64,000 nucleotides of DNA. Source: Streptomyces asoensis. GTDB lineage: Bacteria; Actinomycetota; Actinomycetes; Streptomycetales; Streptomycetaceae. The DNA lies in NCBI RefSeq assembly GCF_013085465.1, contig NZ_CP049838.1:3782001-3846000 (forward strand), given 5' to 3'. Positions 39,598 to 47,597 of this stretch are shown piece by piece. The notes under the pieces are model-generated. The model saw nothing but the letters and a program-made list of their open reading frames with translations. It was not told the origin of the DNA and searched no databases. The translations under genes and the position numbers were made by a program. Every line of letters starts with the position of its first letter. Position 1 is the stretch's first letter.

Positions 39598-40841
39598 TGG
39601 ACGACCTGCTGGTGGTGGGCGCGGGCCCGTACGGCCTGTCCATCGCCGCGCACGCCGCGGCCGCCGGGCTGAAGCTGCGCGTCTTCGGCCGGCCGATGGC
39701 CTCCTGGCGCGACAACATGCCGGGCGGGATGTTCCTGAAGTCCGAGCCGTGGGCCTCCAACCTCTCCGACCCCGCGGCCCGCTGGCGGCTCGACACGTAC
39801 TGCGCGACCCAGGGCGTGACGGCCCGGCACGGGGAGCCGATCCCGGTGGAGATGTTCGCGCAGTACGGGCTGTGGTTCGCCCACAACGCCGTCCCCGAGG
39901 TCGACGAGCGCACGGTGACCCGGATCGTGCCCCGGCCGGGCGGCTTCGAGGCGGTCACCGCGGACGGCGAGACCGTGCGGGCTCGGACGGTCGCCCTCGC
40001 CGTGGGCGTCATGCCGTTCGTCGAGATCCCGGCCGCCCTGCGCGGGCTCTCCCCCGACCTGGTCTCGCACAGCAGCCACCACGGTGACCTCGACCGCTTC
40101 CGCGACCGGGACGTCACGGTGATCGGCGGTGGCCAGGCGGCCCTGGAGACGGCCGCGCTGCTCGCCGAACAGGGCTCCCGGGTAAGGGTGTTGGCCCGGG
40201 CCGACCGGCTGCGCTGGAACGATGTGCCGCCGCCCTGGGAGCGTCCGTGGTGGCAGTCCGTCCGTTCCCCGCAGAGCGGGCTCGGCTGCGGCTGGCGCAA
40301 CTGGTTCTACGCCGAACGCCCCGGCTTCTACCGCCGGCTCCCGGAACCGACCCGGGCGCGCATCGCGGCGACGGCGCTCGGGCCGGCCGGCGCCTGGTGG
40401 GTACGGGACCGGGTCGAGGGCTCCGTGCGGGTACGTCTCGACCACGAGGTGACGGCGGCGCGAGCGGTCCCGGGCGGGGTACGGCTGGAGCTGGCCGGAG
40501 CGGAATCCTTCGAGACCGAGCACGTGATCGCGGCCACCGGCTTCAAGGCGACCCGTGACCGGCTCGGACTGCTCTCCGGTGAACTGCGCGGGGCACTGGC
40601 CACGGTGTCCGACGGTTCCCCCGAGGTGAACCGGGACTTCGAGTCGTCCCACCCCGGCCTGTTCCTGGCCGGTCTGGTGACGGCGGCCGGCTTCGGCCCT
40701 GCGATGCGCTTCGTGTACGGCGCGACCTTCACTGCGGGGACCCTCGTCCGGGGTGTGCGGCGCCGACTGCACACGGGTGTGCCGAGCGGGGCGATCCCGG
40801 CACCGGGTCGACACGGGGCGGCGGAGGCCGTACGGCGTTGA
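39597..40841 (+). CDS. FAD-dependent NAD(P)H monooxygenase-like flavoprotein
   Basis: This 414-residue protein starts at ATG 39597. Motifs are the FAD-binding VVGAGPYGLSIAAHAAAAG at the N-terminus, the NAD(P)H-binding VIGGGQAALETAALLAEQG near 175, and HVIAATGFKATRD near 310. This two-dinucleotide layout is that of flavin monooxygenases and lysine/ornithine N-hydroxylase relatives. It is co-encoded with the ATP-grasp gene. The pair may add a modified amino acid or amine to the surface polymer; this is inferred from place. A bidirectional hairpin separates it from the convergent chaplin. Confidence 0.82.
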   Translation: MDDLLVVGAGPYGLSIAAHAAAAGLKLRVFGRPMASWRDNMPGGMFLKSEPWASNLSDPAARWRLDTYCATQGVTARHGEPIPVEMFAQYGLWFAHNAVPEVDERTVTRIVPRPGGFEAVTADGETVRARTVALAVGVMPFVEIPAALRGLSPDLVSHSSHHGDLDRFRDRDVTVIGGGQAALETAALLAEQGSRVRVLARADRLRWNDVPPPWERPWWQSVRSPQSGLGCGWRNWFYAERPGFYRRLPEPTRARIAATALGPAGAWWVRDRVEGSVRVRLDHEVTAARAVPGGVRLELAGAESFETEHVIAATGFKATRDRLGLLSGELRGALATVSDGSPEVNRDFESSHPGLFLAGLVTAAGFGPAMRFVYGATFTAGTLVRGVRRRLHTGVPSGAIPAPGRHGAAEAVRR

Positions 40842-40855
40842 GCCGGGTGGGGCGT

Positions 40856-40885
40856 GGGTGCCGGGCGCGAGAGCGTCCGGCACCC
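40856..40885. terminator. Bidirectional terminator
   Basis: GGGTGCCGG pairs with CCGGCACCC around a 12-nt loop, between the convergent flavoprotein and long-chaplin genes. Confidence 0.65.
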
Positions 40886-40892
40886 GGTGCGT

Positions 40893-42092
40893 TCACCGAC
40901 GGGACGCGGCTCGGCCTCGCCGGTACAGGACGGCGCCGCCCGCGATGAGCGCCGCGCTGATCCCGGAAGCGGCCAGCAGACCGGCACGATCACTGCCGGT
41001 GTGCGACAGCTGCGGCGGCGAGCTGTGCTCACCACCACCCTCCGGAGGCGCGGTGTACCCCCCATGCGGAGGCTGACCGCCGCCACCACTGTGCGGGGGC
41101 GGGGTCGAGTGCCCGCCGTGCGGCGGCGGGGTGGAGTGCCCGCCGTGGGGAGGCGGAGTGGAGTGCCCACCGTGCGGGGGTGGGGTGGAGTGCCCACCGT
41201 GCGGGGGTGGGGTGGAGTGCCCACCGTGCGGGGGTGGGGTGGAGTGCCCACCGTGCGGGGGTGGGGTGGAGTGCCCACCGTGGGGAGGCGGAGTCGAGTG
41301 ACCGCCGTGCGGAGGCGGAGTGCTGCCACCACCGTAGGGAGGCGGAGTCGAGTGGCCCCCACCAGGCGGAGTGCTGCCGCCGCCGTGCGTAGGCGGAGTC
41401 GAGTGACCCCCACCAGGCGGCCTCGTGTGGTGGCCCCCTCCGGGAGGCGGGGTCGTGTGACCGCCACCGCCGCAGGTGTCGCCGTAGCCCCCGCAGTCGT
41501 CCCCGGGACCGTGGTCCTCGTGTCCGGAGTCGCCGTAGCCGGAGCCGCCGTAGCCGGAAGCCTCGTCGAGGGAGTCGCCGTAACCGGAATCCTCGCATCC
41601 GGAAGCCTCGTCGAGGGAATCGCCGTAACCGGAGCCGCCGTGACCAGAATCCCCGTCCAGGGAATCGCCGTAACCGGAGCCGCCGTGACCAGAATCCCCG
41701 TCCAGGGAATCGCCGTAACCGGAGTCTCCGTGACCAGAATCCCCGCATCCGGAAGCCTCGTCGAGGGAATCGCCGTAGCCGGAATCGCTGTGGTGGGAGT
41801 TGTCGTCGCCGTACGGTGCGCCGTTTGAGCCATACCCGTGCGCGTCCGAGAGGTTGGCACAGGCGTTGCCGAACGCCGGGTTGAGCGCGGCGACGACGTC
41901 GATCGAGTTGCCGCAGGCGTTCACCGGGACGTGCAGCGGGGCCTGGACGGTGTTGCCCGACAGGACCCCGGGCGAACCCTTGGCGGCTCCTTCGGCTGTT
42001 GAGTCGGCGAGGGCGTTGCCGCCCGCGCACAGGGACAGAATGCCCGTCGCGGCGGCGGCCGCGACCATTCCCCTGCTCAGGGTCTGTCGCAA
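40893..42092 (-). CDS. Long wall-anchored chaplin with a single chaplin domain and extended repeats
   Basis: This 399-residue protein starts at TTG 42092 (GGAA upstream; an in-frame ATG lies 8 codons in). Residues 1-30 are the signal peptide. One chaplin domain follows (~31-83: GSPGVLSGNTVQAPLHVPVN, ACGNSIDVV, AFGNACANL). Residues ~85-205 are Gly/Asp/Ser/Tyr repeats (SGYGDSLDE, DGDSGHGG). Residues ~206-355 are Pro/His/Gly repeats (HSTPPPHGG), with a DNA array at 41158-41265. The end has LSHTG (362-366), a membrane helix and RRGRAASRR, a sortase anchor. Long chaplins normally have two chaplin domains and an LAXTG motif, so this form is unusual. It occupies the chpA position. Confidence 0.85.
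   Translation of the reverse strand: MRQTLSRGMVAAAAATGILSLCAGGNALADSTAEGAAKGSPGVLSGNTVQAPLHVPVNACGNSIDVVAALNPAFGNACANLSDAHGYGSNGAPYGDDNSHHSDSGYGDSLDEASGCGDSGHGDSGYGDSLDGDSGHGGSGYGDSLDGDSGHGGSGYGDSLDEASGCEDSGYGDSLDEASGYGGSGYGDSGHEDHGPGDDCGGYGDTCGGGGHTTPPPGGGHHTRPPGGGHSTPPTHGGGSTPPGGGHSTPPPYGGGSTPPPHGGHSTPPPHGGHSTPPPHGGHSTPPPHGGHSTPPPHGGHSTPPPHGGHSTPPPHGGHSTPPPHGGHSTPPPHSGGGGQPPHGGYTAPPEGGGEHSSPPQLSHTGSDRAGLLAASGISAALIAGGAVLYRRGRAASRR
41158..41265 (-). repeat. 27-bp perfect tandem repeat inside the long chaplin gene
   Basis: Four identical 27-bp units lie in tandem, flanked by diverged copies on both sides, and encode the 9-residue unit HSTPPPHGG. Perfect identity including synonymous positions implies recent expansion by slippage or unequal recombination, so length is likely to vary between strains. 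Confidence 0.85.
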
Positions 42093-42198
42093 TCTCGTTG
42101 TCTTCCTGCTTGTAGAAGTGGGAAAAGCCGGCCCTGGACCACAGGAATGTCGTCCAAAGCCGGCCTCGATCCAGCGGTACGGCTGGCGTGTCGCGTTG

Positions 42199-42426
42199 TC
42201 AGTCGTTGATGCAGACGTTGCCGCCGGCCGGGTTCAGCGCGGCGATGATGTTGATCGAGTTGCCGCACACGTTGATCGGGATGTGGATCGGAACCTGGAC
42301 GACGTTGCCCGACAGGACACCCGGGGAGCCGATGGCCGCACCGTTGGCACCTGCGTCGGCGAAGGCGGGGGCGGCCCCGCCGAGGGCCAGGATCAGACCC
42401 GCGACAACAGCAGCGCTCTTCTTCAT
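42199..42426 (-). CDS. chpD: Short chaplin (ChpD-like)
   Basis: This 75-residue protein starts at ATG 42426 (GAAGGGAAA upstream). The signal peptide is residues 1-23 (MKKSAAVVAGLILALGG, cleavage near AFA-DAG). The chaplin domain contains SPGVLSGNVVQVPIHIPIN, VCGNSINIIAALNPAGGNVC and ends IND. Both cysteines are present. Short chaplins are secreted and assemble at the air-water interface. It lies just upstream of the long chaplin in the same direction, matching the chpA-chpD order I recall for S. coelicolor. Confidence 0.9.
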   Translation of the reverse strand: MKKSAAVVAGLILALGGAAPAFADAGANGAAIGSPGVLSGNVVQVPIHIPINVCGNSINIIAALNPAGGNVCIND

Positions 42427-42677
42427 GAGTTTCCCTTCTCTGCGGTCATGCCCAGATGACGGTCGAAACCGAGCGAGCGCAACTGGAACGGCTCGCACCA
42501 TGACCCGCAAGCTGCAAACGAGAGATAGACAGCCAAGAAACTAACGAACGCGCGTCGCCCGACAATTCACTCGAACGCCTTCGGGTAATTAACACGAACG
42601 GCCCACTGGAGAGGAAACGATTCGCCTGAACCACGAGAAAATGACAGAACGTCAGTGTGAAATGCTGTGGCCGGACG

Positions 42678-42711
42678 GCCCGCCGGGAACAGAACGGGCC
42701 GCCCGGCGGGC
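42678..42711 (-). terminator. Terminator after rdlA
   Basis: GCCCGCCGGG pairs with CCCGGCGGGC around a 14-nt loop, 14 bp downstream of the rdlA stop on the minus strand. Confidence 0.7.
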
Positions 42712-42724
42712 AGTGCCGGGGACG

Positions 42725-43135
42725 TCAGTGGTTGGCCACGCCGTTGCCCGAGAGGGCGGAGATGTCGTCCAGGATGTGCGACAGCGGCTCGTCGCCCTTG
42801 GCCTGGGTGCTGTTCTCGGCGCACTGCTGGTTCTGCGGGGCCGACAGGATCGGGACGTCCTGGACGCCGATGTTGACCGCGCCGACGAGCGACTGGACGT
42901 CACCCTTGACCGGCAGACCGATGCAGAGCTTGTTGACGGAGCTCTGGACCAGGGTGGCCTGGGGGCTCAAGTCGCCCTTGGTCACCGAGTTCCCGAACGC
43001 CTCGTGCGCGCCGTTGCCACTGGCGGAGGTGGTGCCGGCATCGTCCCCGATGGCAAGCGCCTGGGGGGCGACCGCCGCGGACATACCGACGACGGAAGCG
43101 GCGACCGCCGCCGCGGCCATTGCCTTCTTGAGCAT
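42725..43135 (-). CDS. rdlA: Rodlin (RdlA-like)
   Basis: This 136-residue protein starts at ATG 43135 (GGAAAGG upstream). The signal peptide is residues 1-28 ([18 protein letters not shown], ending ALA-IGD). The mature chain has the rodlin signature: [53 protein letters not shown] and [17 protein letters not shown]. Rodlins organise chaplin fibrils into the paired rodlets on aerial hyphae and spores. It is divergent from the second rodlin across a 230-bp promoter region, as in S. coelicolor rdlA/rdlB. Its sequence is the most diverged of the three here. Confidence 0.92.
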   Translation of the reverse strand: MLKKAMAAAAVAASVVGMSAAVAPQALAIGDDAGTTSASGNGAHEAFGNSVTKGDLSPQATLVQSSVNKLCIGLPVKGDVQSLVGAVNIGVQDVPILSAPQNQQCAENSTQAKGDEPLSHILDDISALSGNGVANH

Positions 43136-43365
43136 TTCGCTATTCCTTTCCCTGCCCTGACTCCGGGCCAGGACCATGTGCCTGCCCCCGAACCAACCGG
43201 ATGCTCCGGGTTTGGTTGCGGCCCTTCACCCGATCGGTTTTTCCGACCCGACGACCGGATTTCCCTCCAATAGGCCATCGGAGTGAAGCGGGGCAACCAA
43301 ACGGGACATGGGGGCGTTAATCAGAACGCTCCGGTGGACGGGGTTTCTCACGAAGGGACTTACAA

Positions 43366-43776
43366 GTGATCAAGAAGGTTCTGGCCACCGCCGCGGTCGC
43401 CGCCTCCGTCGCCGGCGTCTCTGCCGCCGCAGCTGCCCCGGCGCTCGCCATCGGCAACGACAGCGGCACCACGTCCGCCAGCGGCAACGGCGCGAGCCAG
43501 TCGTTCGGCAACTCGGCCACCTTCGGCAACATGAGCCCCCAGATGGCGCTCATCCAGGGATCCTTCAACAAGCCCTGCATCGGTCTGCCGGCGAAGCTCA
43601 ACCTCCAGTCGCTCGTCGGCGCGGCCAACATCGGCGTCCAGGACATTCCGATCCTGTCGGCCCCGCAGAACCAGCAGTGTGTCGAGAACAGCACCCAGGC
43701 CAAGGGCGACGAGCCGCTCTCGCACATCCTGGACGACATCTCGGTCCTGGCGGGCAACGGCGCCGCCAACCACTGA
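43366..43776 (+). CDS. rdlB: Rodlin (RdlB-like)
   Basis: This 136-residue protein starts at GTG 43366; ACGAAGGGAC lies upstream. The signal peptide ends ALA-IGN near residue 28. It shares the rodlin core ([50 protein letters not shown]). Its 3' 201 bp (43570-43770) differ from the third rodlin gene (45279-45479) at only three positions by my count, whereas the 5' halves are clearly diverged. A strong terminator follows. The divergent promoter with rdlA suggests joint control during aerial growth. Confidence 0.92.
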   Translation: MIKKVLATAAVAASVAGVSAAAAAPALAIGNDSGTTSASGNGASQSFGNSATFGNMSPQMALIQGSFNKPCIGLPAKLNLQSLVGAANIGVQDIPILSAPQNQQCVENSTQAKGDEPLSHILDDISVLAGNGAANH

Positions 43777-43834
43777 GTCCGACGTGGTGAACGGGTTCTT
43801 TTCCTGAGCCCCGGGGTGGTTTCTCCGCTCCGGC

Positions 43835-43866
43835 AGCGGGCCGCCGATTCATCGGCGGCCCGCTGT
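43835..43866 (+). terminator. Terminator after rdlB
   Basis: AGCGGGCCGCCGA and TCGGCGGCCCGCT pair perfectly around the loop TTCA, followed by GTTCT. It is a clear intrinsic-type hairpin. Confidence 0.8.
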
Positions 43867-43887
43867 TCTAGCGTGCGGCGCGTGACG

Positions 43888-44949
43888 ATGAAGAGAAACC
43901 TTTTGCCACGCCGCCTGGCGATTCCCGGAATCGTCCTGGCCGCCACGGGCGCGTTGCTCGGCAGTTCCGCACTCCCCTCGCTGCCCGGACTCCCCGGACT
44001 CCCCGGACTCGCCGACCGGGAACCCGCCCCGCGCGGGCTGAACGTCCTGCTGATGGGCACCGACGAACGGAACACCCTCACCGCCGCCCAGAAGAAGAAG
44101 TTCCACGCCGGCGGCCGGCCCTGTGGCTGCTCGGACGTGCTGATGCTCGTACACGTCTCGGCCCGCGGGGACCGCGTCAGCGTGATCGGCATGCCCCGTG
44201 ACTCCTACGCGGAGATCCCGCCGTACCGGGCCAAGCCCGGCGGCAAGGAACGCCCGCCGCATCCGGCGAAGCTCAACGCGGCCTACCAGGAGGGCGGACC
44301 GGAACTCATGATCCGGACCGTGGAGTCGATGACCGAGGTGGACATCGACCGGTTCCTCCAGGTGGACTTCCGGCGCTTCATGAACAGCGTGGACAAGGTC
44401 GGCGGCGTCGAGGTGTGCACACCGCGGCGGCTGAAGGACGCCGCGACCAGGCTCGATCTCAAGCCCGGCAAACACCGGCTCGGTGGCGGACAGGCGTTGC
44501 AGTACGTCCGCTCACGACATGTCGACGGCAGCGCCGACCTCGGCCGGATCCAGCGTCAGCAGCGCTTCCTCGTCCAGGCGTGGCGGGAGCTGAAGGAACG
44601 GAAGCTGCTCACCCACCCGAAGCGGATGACGGACCTGATGGAGATGTTGCTCGGGTCCGGGCGGCAGGGCTTCTCGCCCGGCGAGCTCGTGGAACTGGCG
44701 GCCACGCTGCACCGGCTGCCGGACTCGGCGACGGAGTTCACGACCGTGCCGATCGCGGGGTTCGCCCCGGCCAAACTGGGCATCGGCGCGGCGCTGGCCT
44801 GGGACCGGAAGGAGACGGACGCGCTCTTCGCGAAGGTGCGCGACGACCGGCCGCTGGTCGAGCGGGGCGCGCAGCCGAAGCCGAAGGACCCGCCGGACAT
44901 CCTCGGCAAGACGGTGCCGGTGCGTGGGAGCGCGTACGCCTGCCACTGA
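43888..44949 (+). CDS. LytR-CpsA-Psr (LCP) family cell-wall glycopolymer ligase
   Basis: This 353-residue protein is called from ATG 43888; a GTG two codons upstream is an alternative and neither has a good ribosome site. An N-terminal membrane anchor ([17 protein letters not shown]) is followed by the outer LCP domain: [57 protein letters not shown] and [20 protein letters not shown] with the pyrophosphate-binding Arg residues. LCP enzymes move glycopolymers from undecaprenyl carriers to peptidoglycan. Set between two rodlin genes and near the polysaccharide operon, it may attach that glycan to the wall. Confidence 0.88.
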   Translation: MKRNLLPRRLAIPGIVLAATGALLGSSALPSLPGLPGLPGLADREPAPRGLNVLLMGTDERNTLTAAQKKKFHAGGRPCGCSDVLMLVHVSARGDRVSVIGMPRDSYAEIPPYRAKPGGKERPPHPAKLNAAYQEGGPELMIRTVESMTEVDIDRFLQVDFRRFMNSVDKVGGVEVCTPRRLKDAATRLDLKPGKHRLGGGQALQYVRSRHVDGSADLGRIQRQQRFLVQAWRELKERKLLTHPKRMTDLMEMLLGSGRQGFSPGELVELAATLHRLPDSATEFTTVPIAGFAPAKLGIGAALAWDRKETDALFAKVRDDRPLVERGAQPKPKDPPDILGKTVPVRGSAYACH

Positions 44950-45077
44950 GGGGCGCACGGTTGTCGTGCGCGGTGCGCTACGCCGATCGGGGCAATGGGC
45001 GCAACCCGGGGCGGGCGCAGGCCGTTGATGATCACGCAGCTCCTCCCCCGGAGTCCGCCTTTTCGAAGGGAACGAAC

Positions 45078-45485
45078 ATGAAGAAGCTGTGGGCATCCGC
45101 GGCCCTCGCCGCCTCGGTCGCCGCTCTCGCGGCCGTGAGCGCCCCGCAGGCCCTGGCCATCGGTGACGACAGCGGCACCACGTCCGCCAGCGGCAACGGC
45201 GCCTCGTCGGAGTTCGGCAACTCGGCCACCTTCGGCGACCAGAGCCCGCAGCTCTCGCTGGTCCAGGGTTCGCTGAACAAGCCCTGCATCGGTCTGCCGG
45301 CGAAGCTCAACCTCCAGTCGCTCGTCGGCGCGGCCAACATCGGCGTCCAGGACGTCCCGATCCTGTCGGCCCCGCAGAACCAGCAGTGTGTCGAGAACAG
45401 CACCCAGGCCAAGGGCGACGAGCCGCTCTCGCACATCCTGGACGACATCTCGGTCCTGGCGGGCAACGGCGCGGCCAACGGCTGA
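45078..45485 (+). CDS. Third rodlin
   Basis: This 135-residue protein starts at ATG 45078 (GAAGGGAA upstream). The signal peptide is residues 1-28 ([18 protein letters not shown], ending ALA-IGD). The mature sequence has the full rodlin signature, with [18 protein letters not shown] in the variable part. The 3' end is almost identical to rdlB. S. coelicolor is known for two rodlins; an additional copy downstream of an LCP gene suggests tandem duplication with later sequence homogenisation. It is followed by a perfect bidirectional terminator. Confidence 0.9.
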   Translation: MKKLWASAALAASVAALAAVSAPQALAIGDDSGTTSASGNGASSEFGNSATFGDQSPQLSLVQGSLNKPCIGLPAKLNLQSLVGAANIGVQDVPILSAPQNQQCVENSTQAKGDEPLSHILDDISVLAGNGAANG

Positions 45486-45506
45486 GCCGCAACCTGACGT
45501 ACCGCG

Positions 45507-45541
45507 ACGGCGGGTCACCGGTCTCCGGTGGCCCGCCGTTT
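45507..45541. terminator. Bidirectional terminator after the third rodlin
   Basis: A 15-bp stem (ACGGCGGGTCACCGG with CCGGTGGCCCGCCGT, one mismatched pair) and a 3-nt loop lie between the convergent rodlin and acyl-CoA synthetase genes. Confidence 0.8.
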
Positions 45542-45547
45542 CGTGTG

Positions 45548-47527
45548 TCACTTGCGGTACAGGTCCTCGATCTGCTCGGCGTATCTGGCCGTCACCGCGT
45601 GCCGTTTGACCTTCAGGGACGGGGTGAGCAGTCCGTTCGCCTCGTTGAACTCGCCCTCGACCAGGGTGAAGGCGCGGATCGACTCGGCCCGGGAGACGGC
45701 CTCGTTGGCGTAGTCGACGGCCTTCTGGACGTCCGCGCGCAGGCGGAAGTCGCGCAGCACCTCGGTGAGCGGGGTGTCGGCGGGGAGCCCGCGTACGGTC
45801 AGCCAGTGGGCGACCGCGTCGGGGTCGAGGGTGACGAGGGCGGCGACGAAGGGGCGGTTGTCGCCGACGACCAGGCACTGGCCGACCGGGGTGCGGCTGC
45901 GCAGCCGGTCCTCCAGGACGGCCGGGGAGACGTTCTTCCCACCGGAGGTGACCAGGATGTCCTTCTTGCGGCCGGTGATGGTGAGGTAGCCGTCGTCGTC
46001 GAGGGAGCCGAGGTCGCCGGTGGCGAACCAGCCGTCGGTGCGGACCTCGGCGGTGGCCGCCGGGTTGTTCCAGTAGGAGTCGAAGACCACCCCGCCCTCG
46101 ATGAGGATCTCGCCGTCGTCGGCGATCCGGACGGCCGTGCCGGGGACGGGCTGACCGACGGTGCCGGGCCGGGGTTTCAGGGGCGGGACGAGGGTGGCGG
46201 CGCCGGTGGTCTCGGTCAGTCCGTAGCCCTCGTAGACGATGATGCCGGCCGCGTAGAAGAAGAGGCTGAGGGTGCGGTCGAGGGGGGAGCCGCCGCTGAT
46301 GGCGTAGCGCATGCGGCCGCCGAGCTCCTTGCGGATGCGGCGGTAGACCAGCAGGTCGTAGAGGGCCCAGGCGGCGTAGAGGCCGGGCCCGGGGCCCTTG
46401 GGCTTCCGCTTGCCCCTGCCTCCGTCCCTGTCTCCGTCTGCGTCCCCGCTTTCGTCTTCGCCTTCGTTCAGGAACTTGTCGAGGTATGCCTGCGCGAAGC
46501 GGACGGCGATGCGTTCGGCGCGGTCGAAGGAGGCGCCGCGGCCGATCTTCTCGGCGGTGGCGCGGCCGGTGTCGTGGATGCGCTCGAAGAGGTACGGGAC
46601 GCCGACCAGGAAGGTGGGGCGGAACTCCTTGAGGGCGGGGCGGAGTTCGTCGGGTTTGACGCTGGGGAAGTGGCCGGTCTCGATGCGGGCCATCAGACAG
46701 GCGATCTGGAGGGTGCGGCCCATGATGTGGGCGAGCGGGAGGAAGAGGAGGGTGGAGGCGGTCTGGCCGGTGACCTCCTTGAAGATCGGGTGGAGCAGTT
46801 CGAGGGTGTTGGCGGCCTCGGCGTGCAGGTTCGCGTGGGTGAGGACGCAGCCCTTGGGGCGGCCGGTGGTGCCGGAGGTGTAGCAGAGGGTGGCGGTGGT
46901 GTCGGGGGTGAGGGCGGCCCGGCGCTTGGTCACCTCCTCGTCGGGGAGGTCGCGGCCGAGGGCGTTCAGTTCGGCGACCGCGCCCGCGTCGAGTTCGAGG
47001 ATGCGCGGGGGCAGCGGGTGGTGTGCCGTGCCGGTCGTCGCCGTACGGGCGTTGTCGGCGTTCTCGACGACGATCAGGCCGGCGCCCGAGTCCCGGACGA
47101 TCCAGTCGACCTGTTCGGCCGACGAGGTGGCGTAGATCGGGACGGTCTGGCCGCCGGCCGCCCAGATCGCGAAGTCCAGGAGGGTCCACTCGTAGCGGGT
47201 GCGGGACATCACGGCGACCCGGCCGCCCGGTGCGAGGCCGTGCGCGATCAGGCCCTTGGCCGTCGCGGTGACCTCGGCGGCGAAAGCCGCGGCGGTGACC
47301 GGGTGCCAGCCGTCGGGCCTCCGGCGGCGCAGCACCACCGCCTCGGGGGCCTCGGCCGCGTTGGTGAAGGGGAGGTCGGCGGTGCTGCCCGTGGTGGGCG
47401 GCGCCACCAGGGGCGCGGTGCGGGCCTCCCTTACGGTGCCGGTGTCGTCCCTGAGCAGGTCGACCCGGGTGCGGGAGGCCAGGTCGGTGCGTTGCCTCGC
47501 CCGCTTCAGATCTTTGCGTACGCCCAT
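45548..47527 (-). CDS. Long-chain fatty acid-CoA ligase (AMP-forming, FadD15-like)
   Basis: This 659-residue protein starts at ATG 47527 (GGGGAG upstream). ANL-superfamily motifs are LCYTSGTTGRPKGCVLTHA (P-loop) near residue 190, YEGYGLTETTGAATLVPP near 420, GWFATGDLGSLDDDGYLTIT near 490 and GRKKDILVTSGGKNVSP near 510. A variable Asp/Glu/Lys-rich insertion (~345-370) lies between domains. It activates fatty acids to acyl-CoA via acyl-AMP. It has no operon partners here, being convergent with the rodlin and separated from the VWA gene by 70 bp. Confidence 0.9.
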   Translation of the reverse strand: MGVRKDLKRARQRTDLASRTRVDLLRDDTGTVREARTAPLVAPPTTGSTADLPFTNAAEAPEAVVLRRRRPDGWHPVTAAAFAAEVTATAKGLIAHGLAPGGRVAVMSRTRYEWTLLDFAIWAAGGQTVPIYATSSAEQVDWIVRDSGAGLIVVENADNARTATTGTAHHPLPPRILELDAGAVAELNALGRDLPDEEVTKRRAALTPDTTATLCYTSGTTGRPKGCVLTHANLHAEAANTLELLHPIFKEVTGQTASTLLFLPLAHIMGRTLQIACLMARIETGHFPSVKPDELRPALKEFRPTFLVGVPYLFERIHDTGRATAEKIGRGASFDRAERIAVRFAQAYLDKFLNEGEDESGDADGDRDGGRGKRKPKGPGPGLYAAWALYDLLVYRRIRKELGGRMRYAISGGSPLDRTLSLFFYAAGIIVYEGYGLTETTGAATLVPPLKPRPGTVGQPVPGTAVRIADDGEILIEGGVVFDSYWNNPAATAEVRTDGWFATGDLGSLDDDGYLTITGRKKDILVTSGGKNVSPAVLEDRLRSRTPVGQCLVVGDNRPFVAALVTLDPDAVAHWLTVRGLPADTPLTEVLRDFRLRADVQKAVDYANEAVSRAESIRAFTLVEGEFNEANGLLTPSLKVKRHAVTARYAEQIEDLYRK

Positions 47528-47597
47528 GACGGCTCCCCGGTCGCGGTGCGGCTGGCTTGTGCCGGGGGGCCAACTTACTCACGCGTAACGTTCTGCA

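Noticed and set aside
41029..42030. CRISPR-like direct repeats and alternative frames over the long chaplin gene
   Set aside because: The repeats are tandem coding units without spacers, keep a 9-residue reading frame, and belong to the chaplin stalk.
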